Notes: generated by a model not told the origin, from the letters alone. 33,044 bases of DNA from an uncultured Oscillospiraceae bacterium (GCA_910588365.1 CAJUQS010000170.1:1-33044); one strand, 5' to 3'; shown: positions 6,705 through 14,044, numbered from the stretch's first letter. Program-made: numbers and translations.

Positions 6705-7667
6705 TCAATAGAGATACTTGGCCGTGTAGTTGGCACCGTCGCCGATATACTGCATGATGCTGGCGCTCTGCTTGCCGCTGGAGGCAAAGGTGGGATCCAT
6801 CAGCTTCCAGACCTTGCCGTCGAAGTAGATGAGATTGTCCACCCAGCCGTCCTTCTCGCTCCACACGTTCAGCCACGCGTGGTAGACGTTTCCGGTGTAG
6901 CCCACCACCAGCTTCACGGGCACGCCCTGGCTGCGCAGCATGGCGGCCATGAGGGCGGCGTAGTCGAAGCAGATGCCCGTCTTGGCGGCCATCACCGCGT
7001 CCACGTCGGGCAGGTAGCCGCTCTGGACGCTCTTGGCCTTGGCCGTGTCATAGGTGAGGTTGTTGACCACGTAGTTGTAGATCTTCTCCACCTTGGTCAG
7101 GTTCTCCGTGATACCCTGGCACTCCGCTGCGGCCTGCCTGACCACGGCGCTGTTCTCCGAGTAGTTGACGTACTGGTTGGGCCGGACGAAGGGGGCGAAC
7201 TCGTCCGTCAGCTGGGCGGAGATGTTGGCGGCGAGGACGCCGCTGTACTGGGTGCCGGAGATGTTCTTGAAGACGTTCACGCTGTAGGAGCCGCTGCCGT
7301 CGGAGAGGGGGAAGGTGTCATACTGTCCGTCGGAGCGGAGGTTGTAGGTGTAGGTGGTTCCGCTGGGGCCCTTGACCTGGACCTTCAGCTTGGCGCTGCC
7401 CGCAGTCCAGTTGACCATGACGTAGCCGTCCTTGGCGTTGGAGTAGTCGATGGTCGCGGAGCTGTTTTTCGCCGTGCTGGCGCCAGAGGCCACGGGAGCC
7501 AGCACCGTACTGACAGCCGGCGCGCCGGCCAGGGGCACCGCCTCGTCCATCAGGCCGCCCAGGTCCACGATATTCTCGTCCGCAGGTGTGGTCCCGGCGG
7601 CGCATCCGCTCAAAAGGCCCGCCAGAACGGCCAGAGACAGAAGACCGCACAACAATTTCTTTTTCAT
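6705..7667 (-). CDS. Lipoprotein with C-terminal transglutaminase-like (cysteine peptidase fold) domain
   Basis: The 320-residue protein starts with a lipoprotein signal peptide (MKKKLLCGLLSLAVLAGLLSGC, lipobox LSGC, C22). A beta-rich middle (about 70-150) resembles an Ig-like domain. The C-terminal transglutaminase-like domain shows the full triad: C233 in GICFDYA, H263 in YHAWLNV and D291 in MDPTFA. Such extracytoplasmic domains act as peptidases or amide-bond enzymes; the substrate is unknown. ATG 7667 is chosen over the longer frame because the signal peptide starts there. It is the first gene of the minus-strand run leading into pilC, so it may act on cell wall or pilus proteins during assembly. 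Confidence 0.85.
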   Translation of the reverse strand: MKKKLLCGLLSLAVLAGLLSGCAAGTTPADENIVDLGGLMDEAVPLAGAPAVSTVLAPVASGASTAKNSSATIDYSNAKDGYVMVNWTAGSAKLKVQVKGPSGTTYTYNLRSDGQYDTFPLSDGSGSYSVNVFKNISGTQYSGVLAANISAQLTDEFAPFVRPNQYVNYSENSAVVRQAAAECQGITENLTKVEKIYNYVVNNLTYDTAKAKSVQSGYLPDVDAVMAAKTGICFDYAALMAAMLRSQGVPVKLVVGYTGNVYHAWLNVWSEKDGWVDNLIYFDGKVWKLMDPTFASSGKQSASIMQYIGDGANYTAKYLY

Positions 7668-7751
7668 AACTGTGTTACACCGCCTTATCAAAATCTGTTG
7701 GTCACACGGATGTGACTTCACCTGCTCTTCATCACATCCCAGACTACTGTC

Positions 7752-7781
7752 AGTTTACCACGCCGGCTGGCCGCTGTCAAG
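7752..7781 (-). promoter_or_regulatory. Probable promoter of the lipoprotein-pilus operon
   Basis: On the minus strand a perfect TTGACA (7776-7781) is followed after 18 bases by TAAACT (7752-7757). The start codon lies about 85 bases downstream, leaving a moderate leader. The -10 element is a weak match. Confidence 0.45.
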
Positions 7782-7844
7782 AGCTGGAAGCGGTTTTCGC
7801 CGGGTGTTTTTTCGCGCGGCCCTCCGGGAGGCGGCAGACGGCAA

Positions 7845-7873
7845 TTGATTTTTCCGCCGGGCTGTGGCATAAT
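7845..7873 (+). promoter_or_regulatory. Probable promoter of the SARP/BTAD-type regulator
   Basis: TTGATT (7845-7850) and CATAAT (7868-7873) are separated by 17 bases. The regulator's start codon is about 55 bases downstream. It is divergent from the pilus-operon promoter, so the regulator could act on the shared intergenic region. Confidence 0.6.
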
Positions 7874-7927
7874 GATCTCCAACCGGCGCTCCGACAGGAA
7901 AAACAGGCCGGAAGGGACGGGACGGAC

Positions 7928-9142
7928 ATGGAAACGACCCCCATTCTGCACATCAATATGCTGGGCGGCTGCTCCTTATCCTACGGGGACAGCTCCATTG
8001 ACGATGCCAGATATCACGCGAAAAAGCCCTGGACGCTGCTGGAGTATCTGATCGCCTTCCGCTCACGGGAGATCCCCCTGGAGGAGCTGGCGAATCTGCT
8101 GTACGCGGGGGAGGGCGGCGCCAGCCCCACCGGCGCGCTGAAAACCCTGGTCTACCGGGCCCGGATGATGCTGGAGGAGCTGGGGGTGCCCAACGGCAAG
8201 GACATGATCCTGGCCGCACGGGGGTCCTACGCCTGGAACAACAGTGTCCCCATCGCCCTGGACGTGGACCGCTTCGAGCTTGCCTGCCAACGGGTTTCCT
8301 CCCCCGGGCTGCTGCCGGAGGAGAAGCTGTCGGTCTGCCTGGAGGCCCTGGAGCTGTACCGGGGGGACTTCCTCCCCCAGTCCGCCGGGGAGAAGTGGGT
8401 GATGGAGCTGTCGGCATACTACCACAGCCTGTACGTGCATCTTGTCCAGACCGCGGTGGAGCAGCTCTTCGCCCGGGAGCGCTGGGAGGAGGCGGCCGCC
8501 GTCTGCGCCCGGGCCACCGCCATTGACGCTTACCAGGCGTCCTTCCACTTCCACCTGGTCCGGGCTCTGGTCCGCACCGGCCGGCGGCGGCAGGCCCTGG
8601 AGCAGTACCGGCGGATGTACGCCCTCTTCTGCACGGAGCTGGGGGCCGCGCCCTCGGCGGAGATGGCGGCCCTGTACCGGGAGATCGGACAGGCGGGCGC
8701 CGGGACGGGCGGAGAGCCGGCCGGCGATCTGGCCGCCGTCAGCAGCTTCCTCCTGCGGGAGGACCCCCTCGCCGGGGCCTTCTTCTGCGAGCTGGAGGTA
8801 TTCCGCAACATTTACCTGCTTGAGTCACGCGCTGTGACCAGAAGCCGCCAGGGCGTCTGCCTGGCCCTGCTCTCCGCCTCCATGCGGGACGGCACCCCGC
8901 CGCCCCTGAAGCTCCTCAACGACTATATGGACAAGCTGGCCGAGTGCATCCAGACCACCCTGCGCCGGGGCGACGTGGTCAGCAAGTACAGCGTCTCCCA
9001 GTACGTCCTGCTGCTGCCCGCCCCCACGGCGGAGAGCGGGGCCCTGGCACTGGGCCGGGTCATCAGCCGCTTCGTGGAGCGCTACCCCCGCTGCCCCCTC
9101 CTCCTGCGCCCCAGTGTGCAGGCCATCGGGGCGGCATCATAA
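7928..9142 (+). CDS. SARP/BTAD-type transcriptional regulator with degenerate GGDEF-like C-terminal domain
   Basis: The 404-residue protein has three parts. Residues about 8-105 look like an OmpR-type winged helix, with hydrophobic and basic spacing like SARP regulators. Residues about 110-255 are a bacterial transcriptional activation domain of TPR-like helices. Residues about 285-400 resemble a GGDEF domain: RRGDVVSKY aligns with the segment before the signature, but the catalytic positions read SVSQY (355-359) instead of GGDEF. The cyclase is therefore probably inactive and could serve as a sensing or dimerisation module. ATG 7928 is chosen because GAAGGGA precedes it and upstream residues are not domain-like. 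The gene is divergent from the pilus cluster, a possible target. Confidence 0.82.
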   Translation: METTPILHINMLGGCSLSYGDSSIDDARYHAKKPWTLLEYLIAFRSREIPLEELANLLYAGEGGASPTGALKTLVYRARMMLEELGVPNGKDMILAARGSYAWNNSVPIALDVDRFELACQRVSSPGLLPEEKLSVCLEALELYRGDFLPQSAGEKWVMELSAYYHSLYVHLVQTAVEQLFARERWEEAAAVCARATAIDAYQASFHFHLVRALVRTGRRRQALEQYRRMYALFCTELGAAPSAEMAALYREIGQAGAGTGGEPAGDLAAVSSFLLREDPLAGAFFCELEVFRNIYLLESRAVTRSRQGVCLALLSASMRDGTPPPLKLLNDYMDKLAECIQTTLRRGDVVSKYSVSQYVLLLPAPTAESGALALGRVISRFVERYPRCPLLLRPSVQAIGAAS

Positions 9143-9148
9143 TACGGA

Positions 9149-9349
9149 GGCAGTCACTCTTTTCTTTTGAAAAAGAAAAGAATCAAAAGAAAACCTTTGG
9201 GCAAAACTCCGCTTTGTCTATGATAGAAAACGATCCCCGCCGGACATGCAGGAGGCTCCGGCGGGGATCGCTCATATAAGCAAAACGAAGTTTTGCGCAG
9301 GAAGTTCTTTTTTGATTCTTTTTTCTTTCAAGAAAAAAGAATGGCTGCC
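9149..9349. repeat. Bipartite structured repeat: two inverted arms around a terminator
   Basis: The left arm (9149-9218) carries GGCAGTCA, an A/T hairpin (CTCTTTTCTTTT-GAA-AAAGAAAAGAAT, one mismatch) and GGCAAAAC-TCC-GCTTTGTC. The right arm (about 9280-9349) is the reverse complement layout: GCAAAAC-GAA-GTTTTGC, then ATTCTTTTTTCTT-TCA-AGAAAAAAGAAT and GGCTGCC. The arms flank a GC-rich terminator. The element fills the gap between the convergent regulator and amidohydrolase genes, 6 bases after one stop and 1 base before the other. Confidence 0.85.
9231..9270. terminator. Terminator hairpin inside the bipartite repeat
   Basis: CGATCCCCGCCGGA (9231-9244) pairs perfectly over 14 bp with TCCGGCGGGGATCG (9257-9270), loop 12 nt. 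It has no long T-run directly after it, but the flanking arms supply T-rich stretches on both strands, so it may act in both directions. Confidence 0.65.
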
Positions 9350-9350
9350 C

Positions 9351-10160
9351 TTACAGCGCGCGGTAGTGGTAAAATTTTGCGAAGTTGTTGAACAGGATGT
9401 CCTCCAGGAAGCCGGGGTCCAGATGCAGGGCCCTGGCCTTGGCCAGCTCCTTCCTGGGGCACCAGATGGGGTAGTCCGAGCCAAAAAAGACGTGGGCGGG
9501 GTCGTACTCCCGGAGGATGGCGTACAGGGGCTCCTTATCCTGGACGTAGCTGAAGGAGGAGCTGATATCCGTGTACATATTGGGGAGCTTCGCGATGGGG
9601 CGGATCTTTTCAACGTCCCAGTCCCCCCAGTTGCCCAGGTGGGCGGCGATGCACCGGAGCTTGGGGAAGGTCCGGGCGATGGGCAGCATCCGGGCGGGGC
9701 CGGACACGTTCACCCGGGGATCCCCCATGTGGGCGATGAGGAACATGTCCTGCCGCTCCATCTCCTCGTACATGGGGAACAGCCGCTCGTCGTCCAGGAC
9801 GAAGTGCTGGAACTCCGGGTGGATCTTCACGCCGTGGACGCCGTGCTCCCGCATCCAGCGCAGCTCGTCCTTATAGTCCGGGTAGTCCGCGTGGAGGGTT
9901 CCGCAGGGGATGAACTGGGGGTGGGTCTGGGCCTCCTCCCAGATATAGCGGTTGATATGCTCCACCTGGTGGGCGGTGGTGGCGGCGGAGAAGACCATGG
10001 CGTAGGTGATCTCCGCCTGGGCGAGCACCTCCACCAGCTCGGCCACGCTGCCGTAGTGGTTGGGGGGCTCGGGCAGGTCGAAATACTCGGCCGTGGCCAC
10101 GGTGGCCTTGGCGGCGATCTTCTCCGGGAAGATGTGGGTGTGCATGTCAATCACTTTCAT
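9351..10160 (-). CDS. Amidohydrolase family 2 metal-dependent hydrolase/decarboxylase
   Basis: The 269-residue protein is a TIM-barrel amidohydrolase of the ACMSD-like group (amidohydrolase 2). Likely metal and catalytic residues are H7 and H9 (MHTH), H114 (VKIHPE), H144 (IAHMGD), H174 (AAHLGN) and D229 (FGSDYP). Members hydrolyse or decarboxylate cyclic or aromatic acids, but nothing nearby points to a substrate. An AGGAGA site precedes the ATG. It is monocistronic, with a bipartite repeat after its stop and an A/T-richer gap upstream. The sequence is complete. Confidence 0.88.
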   Translation of the reverse strand: MKVIDMHTHIFPEKIAAKATVATAEYFDLPEPPNHYGSVAELVEVLAQAEITYAMVFSAATTAHQVEHINRYIWEEAQTHPQFIPCGTLHADYPDYKDELRWMREHGVHGVKIHPEFQHFVLDDERLFPMYEEMERQDMFLIAHMGDPRVNVSGPARMLPIARTFPKLRCIAAHLGNWGDWDVEKIRPIAKLPNMYTDISSSFSYVQDKEPLYAILREYDPAHVFFGSDYPIWCPRKELAKARALHLDPGFLEDILFNNFAKFYHYRAL

Positions 10161-10484
10161 GGCGGTATTCTCCTGCGCGTTTATTTCTCAATGGGGCATC
10201 CTTTGCAGGAAAAGTATAACACACACAATACGCTTTATAAAACGGCGGATACTCCCAAAAATGCGGTGCCGTGTGGGAAAAAATTAGTGTCAATTTCCAT
10301 GCCTGGGGACGCCGGATGCCGGGCGGGGATATTTTTCGGGAGTTGTCATTTGACGCAACAAAAAAATTACACAGGACGATATGTACTTTTTGCCGGGGGT
10401 GTAGTATACTGTCATCACGGCGGGGTAAGCGGGACGCTTTGCCGGATGGATCCCGATGTGACGAAAATTAAGGAGGTATACAAA
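10161..10484. other. Intergenic gap, A+T-richer, with leader of the Cys-rich secreted protein gene
   Basis: No coding signal is seen. A TATACT at 10405-10410 could be the -10 of the downstream plus-strand gene, with no good -35. A small hairpin (GGGGTAAGC / GCTTTGCC, around 10424-10443) lies in the leader before AAGGAGG (10470-10476). ACACACAATACGCTT at 10221-10235 recurs exactly at 11076-11090. Base composition is visibly lower in GC than in neighbouring genes. Confidence 0.5.
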
Positions 10485-10925
10485 ATGAGACGGGCAAAAT
10501 GGTTCTCCCTGTTCTTGGCGCTGGTCATGTGTATGGCAGTGCTTGCTGTGTCTGCCTCGGCATCCAATGATGAAGAGGGGATTGCTCCGCACTATGACCT
10601 CTGCCCGGACTGCAGCGGAGAGATCAGGCTTCTGAGAACCGTATGGGATGGGATAGAGGTTCAGACCGGGGAAAGGGATTGTCCGGACTATCCCTTTGGA
10701 ACCGATATCCAGAGAACGGAATACGGCACAGTTTATTGGAAATGCAATTTATGCGGCTATTCCTTCCAAGTCCCAACAAGCAGATCCCGTTGGGAATGCC
10801 ATGGGTACAAATTTGATAGGAGCGGCAGTGCTGAAGAAGTCAGTTGTACCCACGATTACCCCTTTGGCACGGACCTGCTTTTGGCAGACGGGAAAAAGGA
10901 ATGCCACGGATTTGCCTTCAAGTAA
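10485..10925 (+). CDS. Small secreted Cys-rich protein with zinc-ribbon-like motifs
   Basis: The 146-residue product has a clear signal peptide (MRRAKWFSLFLALVMCMAVLAVSASA), so it is exported. The mature part has paired cysteines (LCPDC, KCNLC) like a zinc ribbon. An internal repeat is visible: DYPFGTD occurs twice, and each is followed by an ECHG(Y/F) motif. A textbook AAGGAGG lies 8 bases before the ATG. The gene is less GC-rich than its neighbours, is followed by a strong terminator, and lies between two 15-base direct repeats (10221 and 11076), so it may be a recent arrival. I do not recognise the family and cannot assign a function. Confidence 0.8.
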   Translation: MRRAKWFSLFLALVMCMAVLAVSASASNDEEGIAPHYDLCPDCSGEIRLLRTVWDGIEVQTGERDCPDYPFGTDIQRTEYGTVYWKCNLCGYSFQVPTSRSRWECHGYKFDRSGSAEEVSCTHDYPFGTDLLLADGKKECHGFAFK

Positions 10926-10990
10926 TCCATTTCCCCGTTGAACAAGAAGATGCTGTAAAACACTCAATAATCTGAAAAAAACGGGTAATG

Positions 10991-11037
10991 AAATCCCGCG
11001 GAAGGTTTTTTGAAAGAGACCTTCCGCGGGATTTTTT
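10991..11037 (+). terminator. Rho-independent terminator of the Cys-rich protein gene
   Basis: AAATCCCGCGGAAGGT pairs with ACCTTCCGCGGGATTT around a 12-base loop, followed by a T-run. It is one of the clearest terminators in the window. Confidence 0.88.
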
Positions 11038-11096
11038 AAGCCTTTGGAAAAGTTCTTTGATACGATTCCTCAATAACACACAATACGCTTCGACTA

Positions 11097-11263
11097 TAAG
11101 AGCCTGTTTAACATCTCAAAGAATGCCGGTTGACGAGGGATTTTTCCGTCAGGCCAGGCGGGATCTCGCAGGAATAATTGTCTTTATTTCAAGAGATCAC
11201 AACGAAGCATGGCGGGAAAAGACCCGACAAACGGCGTCTTAAGAGATTTTAAACAGGCTCTTA
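11097..11263. mobile_element. 167-bp MITE-like element with 21-bp terminal inverted repeats
   Basis: The ends are 21-base inverted repeats (11097-11117 and 11243-11263) with one mismatch, each beginning TAAGAGCCTGTTTAA. The interior has no transposase and no convincing gene. Flanking TA dinucleotides fit a TA target duplication, as seen with some IS5-related elements. The right end supplies the TAA stop codon of the PstS-like gene. A similar single end, AGAGCCTGTTTCACATCTC, occurs at 28236-28254. No autonomous partner is in the window. Confidence 0.8.
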
Positions 11264-12064
11264 TGGAGCCACCGCGCCGGCCTTGGTGATATAGGGTGCC
11301 GCCGCCTCGCTGAGGGCGAAGTCCAGAAACGCCTGGGCCTCCCCGCTCAGCTCCGCCCCCTCCCGGGTCACCAGGAGGAAGGGCCGCTGGATGGGATAGG
11401 TACCGTCCCGAACCGTGTCCTCCGTACAGACCGCGCCGCCGATCTTCAAGGCCGCCACTGTCCCGTCCACGGCGGACAGGGAGGTGTAGCCGATGGCGTT
11501 GGGGTTGGAGGCCACGCTGCCCACCACGTCGCCGGTGGAGCTGTACTCGTTGGTATAGGTGCACCGGTCCTCTACGCCCACCAGCTCCTCGAAGGCACCC
11601 CTGGTGCCGGAGCCGGCCTCCCGGCCATAGACCGCGATGGGGCCCGCGCCGCCCCCCAGCTGGGACCAGCTGGAGATCTCCCCGGTGAAGATCAGTGCCA
11701 GCTCCTCCACCGTCAGATCGGAGATGGGGTTCAGCGGGTTCACGATCACCGCCACGCCGTCCAGCGCCACGGTATGCCCCACCGCCCCCTGGTCCCGCTC
11801 AGAGTCCTTCAGTTCCCGGCTGGACAGGCCGATGTCGCAGGTTCCCCGCAGGGCGGCCTCGATGCCGGACCCGGAGCCTGTGCCGGAGTAGTTCACCGTC
11901 ACGCCGGACTCCTTCTCCCGGAACGCCTCCTGGAGGGCGGCCATCACATCGGCCATGGAGGTGGAGCCGTCGGTGTTGACGGTCCCGCCGAGGCCCGTCC
12001 CCGCCCTGCCGCCGCACCCGGCCAGCAGCAGGACGGCCAGCAGCATTCCAACTATTTTTTTCAT
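11261..12064 (-). CDS. PstS-like phosphate-binding lipoprotein
   Basis: The 267-residue protein has a lipoprotein signal (lipobox LAGC, C17) and the periplasmic-binding-protein fold of PstS. Ligand-loop motifs are NTDGSTSM near the start, YSGTGSGSGIEA, and REAGSGTRGAFEEL in the middle. PstS captures phosphate outside the membrane for the PstCAB importer, but no pst transporter genes are adjacent. ATG 12064 has GGGAGA 7 bases upstream; a GTG three bases earlier is possible. The stop lies inside a MITE-like element. Without that insertion the frame would run about 20 residues further, so the C-terminus may have been altered. It could instead be a phosphate sensor or a binder of another oxyanion. 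Confidence 0.87.
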   Translation of the reverse strand: MKKIVGMLLAVLLLAGCGGRAGTGLGGTVNTDGSTSMADVMAALQEAFREKESGVTVNYSGTGSGSGIEAALRGTCDIGLSSRELKDSERDQGAVGHTVALDGVAVIVNPLNPISDLTVEELALIFTGEISSWSQLGGGAGPIAVYGREAGSGTRGAFEELVGVEDRCTYTNEYSSTGDVVGSVASNPNAIGYTSLSAVDGTVAALKIGGAVCTEDTVRDGTYPIQRPFLLVTREGAELSGEAQAFLDFALSEAAAPYITKAGAVAP

Positions 12065-12128
12065 CACATGATCTCCCTTTCCGTTTGAATCATCTCTTCC
12101 CGGGAACAGTACCAGCGTACCGCTCTTT

Positions 12129-12184
12129 TGTAAAATCGGAAACCGCGCACGTGTAAAATCGGAAACCGCGCACGTGTAAAATCC
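12129..12184. repeat. Short tandem repeat, 23-bp unit, 2.4 copies
   Basis: Two exact 23-base units (12129-12151 and 12152-12174), each starting TGTAAAATCGGAAACC and ending CGCGCACG, are followed by a partial third (TGTAAAATC). They lie upstream of the PstS-like gene and beyond the pyrG terminator. They could be regulator binding sites for the lipoprotein gene or a slippage-prone repeat. Confidence 0.85.
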
Positions 12185-12188
12185 TGGT

Positions 12189-12219
12189 AAAAAAGAGCAG
12201 CCGGCTGACCCGGCTGCTC
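12189..12219 (-). terminator. Rho-independent terminator of pyrG
   Basis: On the minus strand GAGCAGCCGG pairs perfectly with CCGGCTGCTC around a 5-base loop and runs into six T residues. It lies about 40 bases after the pyrG stop. Confidence 0.85.
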
Positions 12220-12258
12220 CCGCAGGATCTTATTTAGTTTATCGCGCCGGACTTTGTC

Positions 12259-13866
12259 CTATTCATTCGCCAGATTTTTCCTGGCTGCGGCAATGAACTC
12301 CCGGAACAGGGGGTGAGCCCGGTTGGGGCGGCTCTTCAGCTCCGGGTGGAACTGGACCCCCACGAACCAGGGGTGGTCCCGCAGCTCCACGATCTCCACC
12401 AGCCGCCCGTCCGGGGACAGGCCGGAGAGGACCATCCCGGCCTCCTCCAGGTCCCGGCGGTAGTCGTTGTTGAACTCGTAGCGGTGGCGGTGGCGCTCGT
12501 CAACGCGCAGGGCGCCGTAGGCCGCGGCGGCGCGGCTTCCCTCCGCCAGAACGCAGGGACAGCTGCCCAGGCGCATGGTGCCCCCCTTGCTGGTGACGCC
12601 CACCTGGTCCGGCATCAGATCGATGACCGGGTACCTCGTCCGGGGATCCAGCTCGCTGGAGTGGGCGCCCGCCAGCCCCGCCCCGCGGCGGGCCAGCTCC
12701 ACCACCGCCATCTGCATCCCCAGGCAGATGCCCAAGAAGGGGACCCGGTTCTCCCGGGCATGGCGGATGGCGCTGATCTTGCCCTCCACCCCCCGGTCCC
12801 CGAAGCCGCCGGGCACCAGGACGCCCGCGCATCCGGCCAGAAGGGCGGCGGCGTTTTCGTCCGTTACCTGCTCGCTGTCCACCCAGCGGATGTTCACCCT
12901 CACGCCGTTGGCGATCCCCGCGTGGGTCAGGGCCTCGGCCACCGAGAGGTATGCGTCGTGGAGGGAGACGTACTTGCCCACCAGGGCGATCTCCACCTCC
13001 CCCTCCGGATGCCTGGCCCGGTGGACCATGGTGGCCCACTCGGTGAGATCCGGCGTGTGGCAGATAAGCCCCAGCCGCCGCACCACCACCTCCGCCAGCC
13101 CCTCCCGCTCCAGCATCAGGGGCACCTCGTAGAGCAGCTCCGCCGTCAGGTTGGGGATGGCGTTTTCCACGGGGATATTGCAGAACAGGGCGATTTTCTC
13201 CAGGATGTCCCCCGGCACCGGCTGGCCGCAGCGGCAGAGGATCACGTCCGGCTGGATGCCCAGGCTCAGCAGCTCCTTGGCGGAGTGCTGGGTGGGCTTG
13301 CTCTTCAGCTCCCCGGTGCCGGGGATGGAGACGATGAGGGAGACGTGGACAAACATGACGTTGTTCCGTCCCCGCTCCGAGGCCACCTGCCGGATGGACT
13401 CCAGAAAGGGCTGGGACTCGATATCCCCCACCGTGCCGCCGATCTCCACAATGGCCACGTCCGCGTCCGGGGTGTCCAGGGCGTAGATGCGGCGCTTGAT
13501 CTCGCCGGTGATGTGGGGGATGATCTGCACCGTCCCCCCCAGAAAATCCCCCCGGCGCTCCCGGCTCAGGATCTCCCAATAGACCTTGCCGGAGGAGACG
13601 GAGGAGTTCACGTCCAGATTCTCGTCAATGAACCGCTCGTAGTGGCCCAGATCCAGATCCGTCTCCGCGCCGTCGTCGGTGACGAAGACCTCCCCGTGCT
13701 GGTAAGGACTCATAGTGCCCGGGTCCACGTTCAGATAGGGGTCCAGCTTCTGGACCTTCACCCGCAGGCCCCGCTGCTTGAGCAGGCGGCCCAGGGACGC
13801 GGCGGCGATGCCCTTCCCCAGGCCCGAAACCACCCCGCCGGTGACGAAAATGTACTTGACTGACAC
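12259..13866 (-). CDS. pyrG: CTP synthase
   Basis: The 535-residue protein is full length for PyrG, which makes CTP from UTP, ATP and glutamine-derived ammonia in the cytoplasm. The N-terminal synthetase domain opens with KYIFVTGGVVSGLGKG (4-19), and EIGGTVGDIES lies near 141-151. The C-terminal class I glutamine amidotransferase domain (from about 290) has the nucleophile C381 in GICLGMQ and H507/E509 in VQFHPE. The start is a GTG at 13866, supported by AAGGAGG 7 bases upstream. A promoter at 14016-14044 gives a leader of roughly 140 bases that contains a structured repeat. No G-run at the likely transcription start suggests Bacillus-type reiterative control. Confidence 0.97.
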   Translation of the reverse strand: MSVKYIFVTGGVVSGLGKGIAAASLGRLLKQRGLRVKVQKLDPYLNVDPGTMSPYQHGEVFVTDDGAETDLDLGHYERFIDENLDVNSSVSSGKVYWEILSRERRGDFLGGTVQIIPHITGEIKRRIYALDTPDADVAIVEIGGTVGDIESQPFLESIRQVASERGRNNVMFVHVSLIVSIPGTGELKSKPTQHSAKELLSLGIQPDVILCRCGQPVPGDILEKIALFCNIPVENAIPNLTAELLYEVPLMLEREGLAEVVVRRLGLICHTPDLTEWATMVHRARHPEGEVEIALVGKYVSLHDAYLSVAEALTHAGIANGVRVNIRWVDSEQVTDENAAALLAGCAGVLVPGGFGDRGVEGKISAIRHARENRVPFLGICLGMQMAVVELARRGAGLAGAHSSELDPRTRYPVIDLMPDQVGVTSKGGTMRLGSCPCVLAEGSRAAAAYGALRVDERHRHRYEFNNDYRRDLEEAGMVLSGLSPDGRLVEIVELRDHPWFVGVQFHPELKSRPNRAHPLFREFIAAARKNLANE

Positions 13867-13888
13867 AATAATCCCTCCTTAGGTGTCC

Positions 13889-13958
13889 ATTCTTTTTCTT
13901 TATGAATAAAGAAAAAGAATCAAAAAGAAACACGTTTCGGCCAAAACAACGTTTTGCC
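13889..13958. repeat. Single-arm structured repeat in the pyrG leader
   Basis: A perfect palindrome ATTCTTTTTCTTTAT-GA-ATAAAGAAAAAGAAT (13889-13920) is followed by the linker CAAAAAGAAAC and a second hairpin, GGCCAAAAC-AAC-GTTTTGCC (13939-13958). It lies between the pyrG promoter and start codon, so both hairpins would be in the pyrG mRNA leader. It belongs to the same family as 9149-9349, 14945-15018 and 16812-17075. Confidence 0.85.
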
Positions 13959-14015
13959 CTCTGTCCTTCGGGGCTGTGTACGGCGCTGCGGACCGTTCCC
14001 CAAAAATATCTTCCT

Positions 14016-14044
14016 ATGGTACCCCACCCGGACGGAAAAGTCAA
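14016..14044 (-). promoter_or_regulatory. Probable pyrG promoter
   Basis: On the minus strand TTGACT (14039-14044) and TACCAT (14016-14021) are 17 bases apart. It sits just after the stop codon of the AbrB-like gene, so pyrG can be transcribed independently of it. Confidence 0.55.

Noticed and set aside
10410..10470. Possible c-di-GMP (GEMM-I) riboswitch in the leader of the Cys-rich protein gene, because of a GCGGGACGCTTTGCC stretch
   Set aside because: Only a short part resembles the consensus. The leader after the TATACT is too short, and the second conserved stem and tetraloop receptor were not found.
11097..11263. Considered as a terminator pair instead of a mobile element
   Set aside because: The inverted ends are 125 bases apart with no T-run and a related end occurs elsewhere (28236), which suits a MITE better.
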